NCBI RefSeq assembly: GCF_003991205.1
Contig: NZ_RXOZ01000011.1
Coordinates: 186,001-250,000, forward strand
Direction: 5' to 3'
Length of the DNA: 64,000 bases
Source of the DNA: Georgenia sp. SYP-B2076
GTDB lineage: Bacteria > Actinomycetota > Actinomycetes > Actinomycetales > Actinomycetaceae
Below the pieces are notes generated by a model. The model did no database searches. It was not told the DNA's origin and saw only the letters and a list, made by a program, of their open reading frames with translations. Below are positions 49,214 to 57,389 of this stretch, piece by piece (the stretch's first letter is position 1; each line of letters opens with the position of its first letter). A program made the position numbers and the translations under genes.

Positions 49214-49214
49214 G
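49196..49214. promoter_or_regulatory. CTCAYCCC...GGGRTGAG-type palindrome, site 2
   Basis: CTCACCCC-TTC-GGGATGAG, overlapping the stop codon of the MalT-type gene and 59 bp before the DUF7144-like gene. Confidence 0.55.
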
Positions 49215-49272
49215 GCAGCGGTGCCTCCGGTCCCCGGATCCTGGGGTGTCGGTCCTAGCACAAGGAGCTGTG

Positions 49273-49731
49273 ATGACAGACACCACGTCGGCGCACGGTT
49301 ACGACGCCGCTGCCTCGGGTGCGGGCATGGGGACGCGCGACGAGGACGCGGGCGGCTGGGTCGGCTGGCTCATGTTCGCCGGAACGATGATGTGGGTCGT
49401 GGGCATGTTCCACGCGATCCAGGGTCTCATCGCCCTCTTCAGCGCCGACTACTACCTCGTCGGTGCAAGCGGCCTGGCCGTCCAGATCGATTTCAGCACC
49501 TGGGGCTGGGTGCACCTGATCGGCGGGGTAGTCATCATCATCGCCGGCGTCGGCGTGTTCGCCGGGCAGACGTGGGCGCGGGTCGTGGGCGTGATTCTCG
49601 CCGTGGTGAGCGCGCTGCTGAACTTCGCCTTCATCGCCGCCTACCCGTTCTGGTCCATGATCATGATCGCGGTGGACGTGTTCGTCATCTACGCGCTCTG
49701 CGTGCACGGCCGGGCGTTGAAGACGAGCTGA
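49273..49731 (+). CDS. DUF7144-like four-helix membrane protein
   Basis: A 152-residue protein with a ~30-residue polar N-terminus and four membrane segments: WVGWLMFAGTMMWVVGMFHAIQGLIALF, WVHLIGGVVIIIAGVGVFAG, ARVVGVILAVVSALLNFAFIAAYPFW, MIMIAVDVFVIYALCVHG. This is the pattern of small actinobacterial membrane proteins now grouped as DUF7144. AAGGAG precedes ATG 49273. Function unknown; the palindrome upstream links it to the E2 regulon. Confidence 0.8.
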   Translation: MTDTTSAHGYDAAASGAGMGTRDEDAGGWVGWLMFAGTMMWVVGMFHAIQGLIALFSADYYLVGASGLAVQIDFSTWGWVHLIGGVVIIIAGVGVFAGQTWARVVGVILAVVSALLNFAFIAAYPFWSMIMIAVDVFVIYALCVHGRALKTS

Positions 49732-49799
49732 GAGCGCCGGGAGTGCGGGACAGACTGCGAGCGTGGGGGTGGGGCAGCGGCACGCGGGGATCGGCAGTC

Positions 49800-50114
49800 C
49801 TAGACATACCATCCGTGGGCGCCTGCGTTGTCGGTGACGACGTGGCGGTTGACGGGCGTCGTGCGGGACGGCGCCTTCTCCGGGGACGGCGACGCGGGCA
49901 GCACGGTGACGCTGTCGACCTCCAGGCCGGTCGACAGGAGGAGCGTGAGGATTTCCACGAGGTCCCGTCCTCCGTCGGTGTCGGCCACCACGACGGTCAT
50001 GTCGGGCAGCCACGTCGCAACATCGTGCCGTACTGCGCACATCATGACGGGGCCGAGCTGCCCGCCTACCCGTACGTCATACGCACGGCAGCCGGACCTC
50101 GGACGCTCGCTCAT
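49800..50114 (-). CDS. small protein, divergent paralogue 2 of 3
   Basis: A 104-residue protein: RAYDVRVGGQLGPVMMCAV, then WLPDMTVVVADTDGGRDLVEILTLLLSTGLEVDSVTVLP, then a ~35-residue polar tail. The core strand-helix-strand order and the GLEVDSV/GLEVIEV ending resemble the other two small proteins (44495 and 50111). Its ATG overlaps the stop of the 50111-50338 gene (ATGA), so the two are translated as a coupled pair. Unknown function. Confidence 0.65.
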   Translation of the reverse strand: MSERPRSGCRAYDVRVGGQLGPVMMCAVRHDVATWLPDMTVVVADTDGGRDLVEILTLLLSTGLEVDSVTVLPASPSPEKAPSRTTPVNRHVVTDNAGAHGWYV

Positions 50115-50338
50115 CGTCCCGGCCCGGCGCCAGTGCGGCCGTCGGCCGCCCGACGCAGTTCCATGAGCTCGATGCCGAGATCGGTCAGGCGGCCCAGAAG
50201 GTTGTGCAGATCCGCCTGGTCGAGAGGAGTCGTGACCAGCACGGTCTGGGCAGGCGCCTGGAGGACCGTCATGGAGTCGAGCCGGGCCGCCAGCGACGGC
50301 GGCAGGTTGCCGATGAGGTGGATCTCGTACGTGGTCAT
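50111..50338 (-). CDS. small alpha/beta protein, paralogue 3 of 3
   Basis: A 75-residue protein homologous to 44495-44761: TTYEIHLIGNLPPSLAARLDSMTVLQAPAQTVLVTTPLDQADLHNLLGRLTDLGIELMELRR. The D-Q-x-D-L-x-x-(L/V)-L-x-R-L helix and the final G-(I/L)-E-(L/V)-x-E strand are the most conserved parts. It is translationally coupled to the following gene. The upstream gap to the divergent K+ channel carries palindrome site 3. Confidence 0.75.
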   Translation of the reverse strand: MTTYEIHLIGNLPPSLAARLDSMTVLQAPAQTVLVTTPLDQADLHNLLGRLTDLGIELMELRRAADGRTGAGPGR

Positions 50339-50438
50339 CGTGTGCTCCCAAGCGCTGACCGGCCCTGGGTCTGGTGCCTGGCTGAAGGCCGGGTGCAGGG
50401 CGTTTCGGTCCAGGGTGTGCCGTGCCCCGCTCGTAGGG

Positions 50439-50458
50439 CCTCACCCGAAAGGGATGAG
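50439..50458. promoter_or_regulatory. CTCAYCCC...GGGRTGAG-type palindrome, site 3
   Basis: CCTCACCC-GAAA-GGGATGAG core, 85 bp before the K+ channel gene and ~100 bp before the divergent small-protein pair. Confidence 0.55.
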
Positions 50459-50542
50459 ACGCTCCGGCCGGAGGCCTGGAACTGGCCGAGCCGCGCCAGC
50501 CGCCGCGCAAACCGAGATGATGGTGGGGGCGAGGAGAAGGCG

Positions 50543-51091
50543 ATGCTCACCTACGAGGAACTGCCGCCCAAGCGCCGCCGGCGGCTTCTCTTCCAGGCGC
50601 TGGCGCGTCCGGTCCTTAGCTCCGTAGTCATGCTCGTCGTGTACTACCTGCTACCCCTGGACCGCCCGTCGAGCGTCATCCTCGTCGCCTTCGGCGTGGG
50701 TCTCCTGGCCCTGGGCGCGATGCTCCTGCGGCAGGTCCGCGTGGTCATGGCCTCGCCCTACCCGTTGTTGCGGGCGATCGAGGCGGTCGCCACCATGTTG
50801 CCGTTCTTCATCCTGCTGTTCGCGGCGGTCTTCGCCGCCATGTCGAGTCACGACCCGTCCGCCTTCACCGAGGCGCTGGGCCGCACCGACGCGCTGTATT
50901 TCGCCCTCACAGTCTTCGCGACCGTCGGCTTCGGCGACATCGCCGCGGTCACCGAGGCGGCCCGCGTGGCGGTCATCGTTCAGATGACTGGAAACCTCAT
51001 CTTTGTCGGGCTGGTCGCTCGCGTCCTCGTCGGCGCAGCGCAGTCGGCGGCGTACCGCAGTGCGGACCGGGGCCGGCCCCCGTTGCCTTGA
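50543..51091 (+). CDS. two-pore-helix potassium channel (Ion_trans_2)
   Basis: A 182-residue channel subunit. Four membrane segments: two N-terminal (~24-40, ~44-63), one before the pore (~82-101) and one after (~140-165). The pore carries TVGFGD (127-132), the K+-selective filter in its bacterial GFGD form. GAGGAGAAGG precedes ATG 50543. No RCK domain is fused. It would let K+ cross the membrane, helping control potential and turgor. Next gene, convergent, is a ClC protein. Confidence 0.93.
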   Translation: MLTYEELPPKRRRRLLFQALARPVLSSVVMLVVYYLLPLDRPSSVILVAFGVGLLALGAMLLRQVRVVMASPYPLLRAIEAVATMLPFFILLFAAVFAAMSSHDPSAFTEALGRTDALYFALTVFATVGFGDIAAVTEAARVAVIVQMTGNLIFVGLVARVLVGAAQSAAYRSADRGRPPLP

Positions 51092-51141
51092 CCGGCGAGT
51101 CACGCATCGGCGATGCGCCGCATGGCAGTGCTCGCCGCGGG

Positions 51142-52584
51142 TCAGGAAGCGGCGGGGACGGCAGGCGGGCGTGTCGGCGGAGCGGACACGGACGCCGGCG
51201 TCGCCTGGGTCAGGTACGCCGTGAGGACATGCGCGACGACCACGGCGACGATGACCAGCGGCATCAGGGTCAAGCCCGAGGACAGCAACAGGGTTGCCAG
51301 CAGCACCGAGACGAGAGGCAGCCGGAGCATGACGACGCACATGGCGCCGATCCCCATCGCGGCGCCAGCCACCGACGGCAGCCCGGGCAGGTGCGAGAGA
51401 GCGACGCCTCCGGCGGCGCCGAGGTACATCGCCGGGAAGACCGGCCCGCCCCGGAAGGCGCTCAGCGACAGTGCGTATGCCAGGCCCTTGCAGAGCATGA
51501 GCAGCACGAGCGTCCCGACGGAGTAGTCGGCGGCGCGGAGGAGGAGCGGACCCAGCGCGGCCTCGCCGGAGAACAGCACGTCCGTCGGGCTCCGCCCCGA
51601 CAGGGCGGCGTAGGTGATCGCCAGCCCGGCGACCACCAGCCCTACCAGCGGGGTGGCCAGCACCGGACGAGGCGCGACCCGGGCGTGGAGGGCACGGCCG
51701 AGGCGCAGGATCGCCGTCCCGACGAACGGGGCTGTCAGCCCGATGCCGATCGCCCAGGCGAACTGGGCGACGTCTGGACGGACGAGCCCGGGCAGGCCCG
51801 GGATGGCGAGCGACGCGGTGCCCAGGCCGGTCAGCGAGCCGAGCCCGATGATGACCAGTGCCCCGATGCCGGCGGCGAGCAGGCCGGGCACGAGCACGAG
51901 GCCCAGCATCGCGCCGCCCAGGGCAGAGGCCTCCATGAGCAGGAAGGCGCCGAGCAGCGGCGAGCCGAGCAGCAGGCTGATCGCGGCGAAGCTGCCCGCC
52001 GCACCCACCATCGCCACCGCCTGCGCGTCTGCGCCTCGCCGGAGGAGCCGCAGCGCCCAGGCCGCCAGTCCGGCACCGAGGGCGATGAGGGGGGCCTCCG
52101 GGCCGACGACGGCCCCGAGCCCGAGGCTGGCCAGGGCGGCGAGCGCGATGCCGAGGATCTCCCGGGGCGCCGGCGGCGGCCCCGAATGGATGCCCTCCAC
52201 CGGGGGGTGACCGCCATGCCCGGGCAGGTACCGCACGCAGAGCCCGACGAGCAGCCCCGCCAGGACCAGCGGTGGCACCGGCCACCATGGCGGCGCGGTC
52301 CCGAGGCCGAGGACTTCCGGGAGGTCGTCGTAGACCCAGTGCTGCAGTCCGTGGACCAGCTGCAGGTAGCCGTACGCGACGGCGGAGATGGGCACACCCA
52401 GCGCAGCGCTCAGCAGCAGCAGCTTGATGTACCTGCGTGAGTGCGGCACCGACAGATCCAGCCCGGCGGGCGGCTGTGTCGGTGACTCGGCCGCCGTCGA
52501 GGCGGGCCGGATCACCCGCCGCCGCCGGCATGCATCAGATGTGAGGGCATGGGACCTCCGCGTGTACAGAGTGGCGGCCGTCAT
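51142..52584 (-). CDS. ClC-family chloride channel / H+-Cl- antiporter
   Basis: A 480-residue ClC protein with ~16-18 hydrophobic helices. The selectivity motif GPEAPLIALG includes the gating glutamate (E163), the second motif reads GGPVFPAMYLG, and an internal Tyr/Ser context is less clear. The 50-residue polar N-terminus is Arg/Ser/Pro-rich. Proteins of this group either conduct Cl- or exchange 2 Cl- for H+; a proton-pathway Glu cannot be assigned by eye. Together with the K+ channel and the CPA2 antiporter it gives E2 an ion-homeostasis theme. Confidence 0.92.
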   Translation of the reverse strand: MTAATLYTRRSHALTSDACRRRRVIRPASTAAESPTQPPAGLDLSVPHSRRYIKLLLLSAALGVPISAVAYGYLQLVHGLQHWVYDDLPEVLGLGTAPPWWPVPPLVLAGLLVGLCVRYLPGHGGHPPVEGIHSGPPPAPREILGIALAALASLGLGAVVGPEAPLIALGAGLAAWALRLLRRGADAQAVAMVGAAGSFAAISLLLGSPLLGAFLLMEASALGGAMLGLVLVPGLLAAGIGALVIIGLGSLTGLGTASLAIPGLPGLVRPDVAQFAWAIGIGLTAPFVGTAILRLGRALHARVAPRPVLATPLVGLVVAGLAITYAALSGRSPTDVLFSGEAALGPLLLRAADYSVGTLVLLMLCKGLAYALSLSAFRGGPVFPAMYLGAAGGVALSHLPGLPSVAGAAMGIGAMCVVMLRLPLVSVLLATLLLSSGLTLMPLVIVAVVVAHVLTAYLTQATPASVSAPPTRPPAVPAAS

Positions 52585-52718
52585 CCTCGGTCATGGCCCC
52601 GGAGCTCCTGGGGCGCCTGCCGCGGCGGGCCTGCCTTGCGGCCCGCGCAGCCCGGAGCGGAGAGAGCCTGGCGCCACGCTGTGAATCGGTGGGCGCAGGA
52701 ACGTGTAACGGTGTGCCC

Positions 52719-53111
52719 TCAGGCAAGCAGGGCGGACTTCTGCAGCTCGAACTCCGCGGCCGTGAGGACGCCGGTGTCGCGCAGGCGCCCGAGCTTGACG
52801 AGCTCGTCCGCCGTCGAGGGGGTCGATGCAGGCGCGACGGACCTGATGTAGCTGGCAACCGCCTTCTCGCGCTCGACGGCATCCTCGTGCTCACGAAGCT
52901 GCATCTGCCCCCCGCGCGCGATGACATAGATGAGCACCCCGAGCAAAGGCAGGATCACGACGAGAAGTATCCAACCTGCCTTCCCCCAGCCCGAGAGGTC
53001 AGAGCTCCGGAAGATGTCACGGAAGATGGAGACGAGCAGGCTGATCCAGGCGAAGAAAAGGAAGAACCACAGCATCGTCAAGAACAGTCCGAGCAGCGGA
53101 TAGTTCTCCAT
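52719..53111 (-). CDS. PLDc_N plus SHOCT domain membrane protein, second copy
   Basis: A 130-residue protein closely related in layout to 43952-44377. Two membrane helices (LLGLFLTMLWFFLFFAWISLLVSIF and GWILLVVILPLLGVLIYVIARG) flank DIFRSSDLSGWGKAG. The C-terminal SHOCT pair is TADELVKLGRLRDTGVLTAAEFELQKSALLA. ATG 53111 follows GGGGAAG; in-frame ATG 53129 is an alternative. It is a paralogue within one island. Confidence 0.86.
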   Translation of the reverse strand: MENYPLLGLFLTMLWFFLFFAWISLLVSIFRDIFRSSDLSGWGKAGWILLVVILPLLGVLIYVIARGGQMQLREHEDAVEREKAVASYIRSVAPASTPSTADELVKLGRLRDTGVLTAAEFELQKSALLA

Positions 53112-53540
53112 GGGAGCTTCCCCGATCATGATCGTGCCGTCAGTGCGTTCCACTCGATATTGCGCGCCCTGACCGGTACGCGTCCTCGTCCGCGCGGGGT
53201 GATCCGCCTGACCCTGGCTCCCCGCGCAAACGGATGAGGGTCACAGGTTGCTTGCCGGACACCTTCAGCCGGAACGGGCCGAGGTGGGGCTCCCGGTGGC
53301 TCGGTCCCGCATATCCCTGAGCGCACGTAACCCGGCGGCGGTCTGCAGCGGGGTGACCGGCGCCCTCAGGTGCCGGTTGCGGCCGGATTCACCTGTACCG
53401 GGTGATTTCGTGTGCTCGGTGCGGGGGAATCATCGCTGGAGCCGGCGCCCGCTGATCGACTGGTTCCGCGGCGCCTGGGTGTGCTCCGGCCATCACCACC
53501 CGGTGCCGGCGAGCGCGTGATCGCGAGGAGCTGAGGGACC
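53112..53540. other. intergenic region with inverted repeats
   Basis: About 430 bp without a gene. It contains a wide inverted repeat (TGACCCT near 53207 and AGGGTCA near 53236) and, at 53397-53410, the ACCGGGTGATTTCG variant of the island palindrome, 130 bp before the membrane-protein gene. Frames here are shadow-like. Confidence 0.5.
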
Positions 53541-54902
53541 ATGTCTCACACCGTCCCACTGAGTGCGGGCGAGCGCGCCGAGCTCGAGCGCCTGCGGGCG
53601 GAGGTCGCCGCGCTGCGCGCGCGGCCTGCGGCGGGCGGGCACGGCGCGGCGCGCTCACCCGGGCGCGGGCGCCGCCTGCGGACCGTCGGCGCCACCCTCG
53701 TCATTGTGCTCGGCTGCGTCCTGGCCCCATTCTCGGTGGTCACCACGTGGCTGGACACCCAGGTGACGGACACCGACGCGTACGTCAAGACGGTCGCGCC
53801 GTTGATCGAGGACCCGGCCGTGCAGCGAGCCCTGTCGGCTGCCGTGACGAACGCGGTGTTCGACGCCCTCGGGATCGAGGAGACCACCACTGCCGCGCTG
53901 TCGTCGCTCGCGGGACGCACCGATCTTCCGCCCGAGATGCAGCAACGGATCGAGGGCCTCGCCGTCCCGATCGTCAGCGGGGTCCAGGGCTTCGTGCGCA
54001 CGCAGGTGAACACCGTCGTGGGCTCGGACCAGTTCGCGGTGACCTGGGCGCAGGCCAATGCCATCGTCCACCGGCAGCTGGTGGCCGTCCTGACCGGGGA
54101 CACCCGGGAGGGGGTCTCGGTCGTCGACGGACAGGTGAGCATCGACATCGCGCCGTTCGTCGAGCTCGTGAAGGAACGGCTCGTCGAACGTGGCGTCACG
54201 GTCGCCGAGCGAATCCCGACCATCCATCGGTCATTCGTGCTCTTCACCCTGCCCAACCTGCCCGCCGCCCAGACCGCCTTCGGCCTGCTCAACACCGCTG
54301 GGGCGGTGCTGCCCTACGTGACCGTCCTCGTCCTCGCCGGTGGCGTCCTGCTCGCCCGGAACCGGCGGCGTGCCCTCGTCGGCGCGGGCATCGGCATCGC
54401 GGCGTCGATGCTGGTCCTGGGCGCCGTGCTCGCGCTCGCCCGCACGGGCTATCTCAACGCGGTGCCGCCGGACCTCCTGGCCCGGGAGCCGGCGGCCAGA
54501 CTGTACGACACGCTGGTGCGGTTCCTGCGAACGGGGCTGCGCGCGACCTTCGTGGTCGGGGTCGTCGTCGCGGCCGTGGCGTACCTGACCGGCCCCTCCG
54601 CCGCGGCCGTCGGCGTCCGGCGGGGCCTCTCGCGAGGGTTGACCCGGGTGCGGGAGCTGTCCGGGGCCCCGGGCGGTCTGGCCGGGCCGCGCCTGGGCGC
54701 GCGGCTGGGGACCTACCGCACCATGATCCGGATCGTCGTGCTGGTGCTCGCCGCCCTGGTCATCCTGTTCTGGGACCGCCCCACCCCGGCCGATGTGATC
54801 GTGGTCGCCGGCGTGGCTGCCCTGCTCCTCGTGGTCCTCGAGGTGCTCGCAGCCCCGGCCGCGGCCCCGCTCGAAACGGTCCCAGCTCCACCACGAACGT
54901 GA
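53541..54902 (+). CDS. actinobacterial integral membrane protein, unknown
   Basis: A 453-residue protein: a short helical cytoplasmic start (GERAELERLRAEVAALRARP), a membrane helix (~48-70), a large external domain (~72-248) beginning WLDTQVTDTDAYVKTVAPLIEDPAVQRALSAAV, and then four further helices (~258-277, ~283-305, ~330-352, ~395-440). This pattern is common in actinobacteria but has no named function that I know. GAGGAG lies ~12 nt before ATG. The C-terminus is Ala/Pro-rich. Confidence 0.8.
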   Translation: MSHTVPLSAGERAELERLRAEVAALRARPAAGGHGAARSPGRGRRLRTVGATLVIVLGCVLAPFSVVTTWLDTQVTDTDAYVKTVAPLIEDPAVQRALSAAVTNAVFDALGIEETTTAALSSLAGRTDLPPEMQQRIEGLAVPIVSGVQGFVRTQVNTVVGSDQFAVTWAQANAIVHRQLVAVLTGDTREGVSVVDGQVSIDIAPFVELVKERLVERGVTVAERIPTIHRSFVLFTLPNLPAAQTAFGLLNTAGAVLPYVTVLVLAGGVLLARNRRRALVGAGIGIAASMLVLGAVLALARTGYLNAVPPDLLAREPAARLYDTLVRFLRTGLRATFVVGVVVAAVAYLTGPSAAAVGVRRGLSRGLTRVRELSGAPGGLAGPRLGARLGTYRTMIRIVVLVLAALVILFWDRPTPADVIVVAGVAALLLVVLEVLAAPAAAPLETVPAPPRT

Positions 54903-55085
54903 CGGGCGCCAGCCGATGGTGGCGAGCCCCTCCACCAATGTGGCTCCGAGGACCCGGCTCAGCCCCCTTTCGTCCGTGCAGGATGAGGCGGTCGGCCGCG
55001 GACACCGTGCATCGTCAAAGCGGAGACGGCGAGGGCGCCTGGGCGTCAGACCGCTCCCCGGACAGACCCACGGAAGGAGCGCACG

Positions 55086-55529
55086 ATGACCGACGACCTC
55101 GACCAGACTGGGCCTATCGACTACCTGGTGGTGGAGTTCCGGGGCGACCGGATGACCGGTGAGGCCTTCCCGTTGCTGGTCGACCTCGTCGACAGGGGCC
55201 TGATCCACATCCTCGACCTGATGTTCCTCCGGAAGGATCCGGACGGATCGGTTGTCCCGCTCACACTGAGCGAGCTGGTCACGAGCGACGGGTACGACCT
55301 TTCGGTCTTCGAAGGTGCCTCATCGGGCCTGGTGGATGAGGACGACCTCGAGGCGATACGGGACGTCCTCGAGCCGGGAAGCGTTGCCGGCATCTTGGTC
55401 TACGAGAACGTCTGGGCGGGCCCGTTCGCCTCGGCGCTGCGGCGAGCCGGCGGGGAGCTCGTGGCGAGCGGCCGCATCCCGGTGCAGGCACTGCTCGCGG
55501 CCCTCGACGCCGCCGAGTCGGCCACCTGA
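55086..55529 (+). CDS. DUF6325 / DUF1269-like protein
   Basis: A 147-residue soluble protein. It begins IDYLVVEFRGDRMTGEAFPLLVDLVDRGLIHILDLMFLRKDPDGSV, then DLEAIRDVLEPGSVAGILVYENVWAGPFASALRRAGGELVASGRIP, the pattern of DUF6325 proteins and related DUF1269 membrane-associated stress proteins. GGAAGGAG precedes ATG. It is linked by a tandem-repeat spacer to the SHOCT gene downstream. Confidence 0.88.
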   Translation: MTDDLDQTGPIDYLVVEFRGDRMTGEAFPLLVDLVDRGLIHILDLMFLRKDPDGSVVPLTLSELVTSDGYDLSVFEGASSGLVDEDDLEAIRDVLEPGSVAGILVYENVWAGPFASALRRAGGELVASGRIPVQALLAALDAAESAT

Positions 55530-55603
55530 CGAAGATGTCACCTGACGAAGATGTCACCTGACGAAGATGTCGCCTGACGAAGATGTCGCCTGACGAAGAC
55601 AAG
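55524..55603. repeat. five tandem 16-bp repeats between DUF6325 and SHOCT genes
   Basis: Units of (A/G)CCTGACGAAGATGTC at 55524, 55540, 55556, 55572 and 55588; the last is incomplete and merges into the RBS (AAGGGAAG) of the SHOCT gene. The first unit overlaps the DUF6325 stop codon. Because 16 is not a multiple of 3, copy changes would alter spacing and frame between the two genes. Confidence 0.9.
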
Positions 55604-55611
55604 GGAAGAAA

Positions 55612-55914
55612 ATGTCTGGTTTGCTCAGAGGAATCGCACGGACCGCCGTCGTGGCGGGTACGGCGACATCGGTGTCGAACCGCGTCTCGCGGCGACAGGC
55701 TGGCCGGTGGGCCGCGCAGGACGCACAGTGGGCGGCCCCGCAGGAGGCCTACGTCCCGACTCAGCCGGCATACGCACCGCCGCAGTTCGAGCCCCCGGCC
55801 CAGGACATGGACGCCAAGCTGGCCCAGCTCAAGGAGCTCGCGGCGCTGAAGGAGCAAGGCATACTCACCGACGCAGAGCTTGAGGTGCAAAAGCGCAGGA
55901 TCCTCAGCTCCTGA
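55612..55914 (+). CDS. SHOCT-domain small protein
   Basis: A 100-residue protein. The N-terminal third is Arg/Ala-rich and weakly hydrophobic (GLLRGIARTAVVAGTATSVSNRVSRRQ), the middle is Pro/Gln/Tyr-rich, and the C-terminal SHOCT pair reads DAKLAQLKELAALKEQGILTDAELEVQKRRILS. GGGAAG precedes ATG. It is the third SHOCT protein in E2 and forms a pair with the DUF6325 gene. Confidence 0.88.
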   Translation: MSGLLRGIARTAVVAGTATSVSNRVSRRQAGRWAAQDAQWAAPQEAYVPTQPAYAPPQFEPPAQDMDAKLAQLKELAALKEQGILTDAELEVQKRRILSS

Positions 55915-56055
55915 GAGAATCTCTCTTCCGATCGTGCCGACCATGTTCGTGCGTGAACGCGATCGGGGTCGACCTGGGCTTGGCGTGTGTGAAGTCGCGA
56001 GGGCCGAGTACCGGCTTGGTGGGCCCCCGCGTCCGTCCTCACTGTTGCCCCTCGG

Positions 56056-57270
56056 TCACGCCTCCTCCGGGACGTCCTCGTCGTCGGGCCGTGGCTCTGC
56101 CGAGGCGGTGGCCGATCTGCGACGCTGGCCCAGGGCCAGGAGCGGGTACAGCAGGACCGACAGCATGCCCGCGCCGACCATCGAGGCAGCCGTCGCCTGC
56201 TGCAGGACGCCATGGTCGGCGCCGATGTCGGTGATCGCCACGATGATGGGCAGCGCGGTGGCACCGAACAGCACGAGGGCCCGCCTGTCCGCCGCGGTCG
56301 CCCCCGGGGGCGCCGCGATGAGGTTCGGCAGGCCGCGCACCACGAGTAGGAGCACGAGGAAGACGGGCAGCAGGACCAGTGCGCGGGTGTCGTCGAGCAG
56401 GGCCCGCAGGTCAAAGGTGATCCCGGTGTAGATGAAGAAGACCGGAACCAGGAACCCGAAGGCCACGGCTTCGATCTTGCTTTCGACGCGGTGCGCGTCT
56501 TCCGGCAGGGCACCGGCCAGCAGCAGCCGGAACAGTATGCCCGCCGCGAATGCCCCGATCAGCATGTCCAGCCCGAGCCAGATGCTGAGTCCGACCAGCA
56601 GGGCGAGCACGAGGATCACCAGCCGGATGGCGAACTGGCCGCTGGTGTGCAGGGTGGTGGAGATCAGCCGGTGCATGCCGCGGTGCTCGCCCCGGCTGGC
56701 TGCATACATACCTGCTGCGGCGATGACGGTGAACGCGAGCAGCACGACGGTGGCCCGTCCCGGGGTGCGCCCGGACAGGAAGAGCGAGATGGCGATCAAC
56801 GGCCCGAACTCGCCCGCCGCACCGACGGCGGTCACGGCGGTGCCGAAGGGGGTGCGCATCTCACCGGCGTCCCGCAGCACCGGCATGATCGTGCCCAGGG
56901 CCGTGTTGGCCAGGGCGATGCCGACGAACACCCCGGCGGCCGCGGTCGGAGCCAGGATGAGGCCGGCGGTGGTGCCGATCGCCAGCGACAGCAAGAAGCC
57001 CACGCTCGCGCGCTTGATCGGCCGACCCTTGATGAGCTGGAAGTCGATCTCGCTGCCGGCCATGAAGAACAGCATGGCGAGGCCGAATTCGGCCAGGATG
57101 TCGATGAACTCGCTGGTGCCGACCCAGCCCAGGACTGCTGGGCCCAGCACGAGGCCGAGGACGATCTCGAAGACCACCAGCGGGATCTTGGCGAATCTGC
57201 TGAGCAGTGCGGCAGACACCGGGGCGCAGACCGCGATGGTCGGCACCAGGAGCAATGTGGACAGGTCCAT
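56056..57270 (-). CDS. cation:proton antiporter (CPA2 type)
   Basis: A 404-residue transporter with ~12-13 membrane helices. Signature segments: FEIVLGLVLGPAVLGWV, EFGLAMLFFMAGSEIDFQLIKGRP, GIALANTALGTIMPVLRDAGE (discontinuous-helix region) and GFLVPVFFIYTGITFDLRALL. It should exchange Na+ or K+ for H+. ATG 57270 follows AAGGGAG; longer in-frame starts lack signals. It is the last gene of E2 before the right-end repeat. Confidence 0.92.
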   Translation of the reverse strand: MDLSTLLLVPTIAVCAPVSAALLSRFAKIPLVVFEIVLGLVLGPAVLGWVGTSEFIDILAEFGLAMLFFMAGSEIDFQLIKGRPIKRASVGFLLSLAIGTTAGLILAPTAAAGVFVGIALANTALGTIMPVLRDAGEMRTPFGTAVTAVGAAGEFGPLIAISLFLSGRTPGRATVVLLAFTVIAAAGMYAASRGEHRGMHRLISTTLHTSGQFAIRLVILVLALLVGLSIWLGLDMLIGAFAAGILFRLLLAGALPEDAHRVESKIEAVAFGFLVPVFFIYTGITFDLRALLDDTRALVLLPVFLVLLLVVRGLPNLIAAPPGATAADRRALVLFGATALPIIVAITDIGADHGVLQQATAASMVGAGMLSVLLYPLLALGQRRRSATASAEPRPDDEDVPEEA

Positions 57271-57311
57271 CGGCACAACTCCCTTGGCGACGGTGCGACC
57301 GCTCCGTGTGC

Positions 57312-57389
57312 CGATCATCGTGGGCAGGTCACGGTGGCGCCTCCTGCGGGCGGGGTGAGCGTGGCCCCGACCGCCGGCGGCCCGTCCCG
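57312..57389. repeat. direct repeat, copy 1
   Basis: A ~77-bp sequence upstream of the antiporter gene that recurs at 57726-57802 with ~85-90% identity by eye (shared core GTGGCGCCTCCTGCGGGCGG and then GTGAGCGTGGCCCCGACCGC). Confidence 0.8.
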
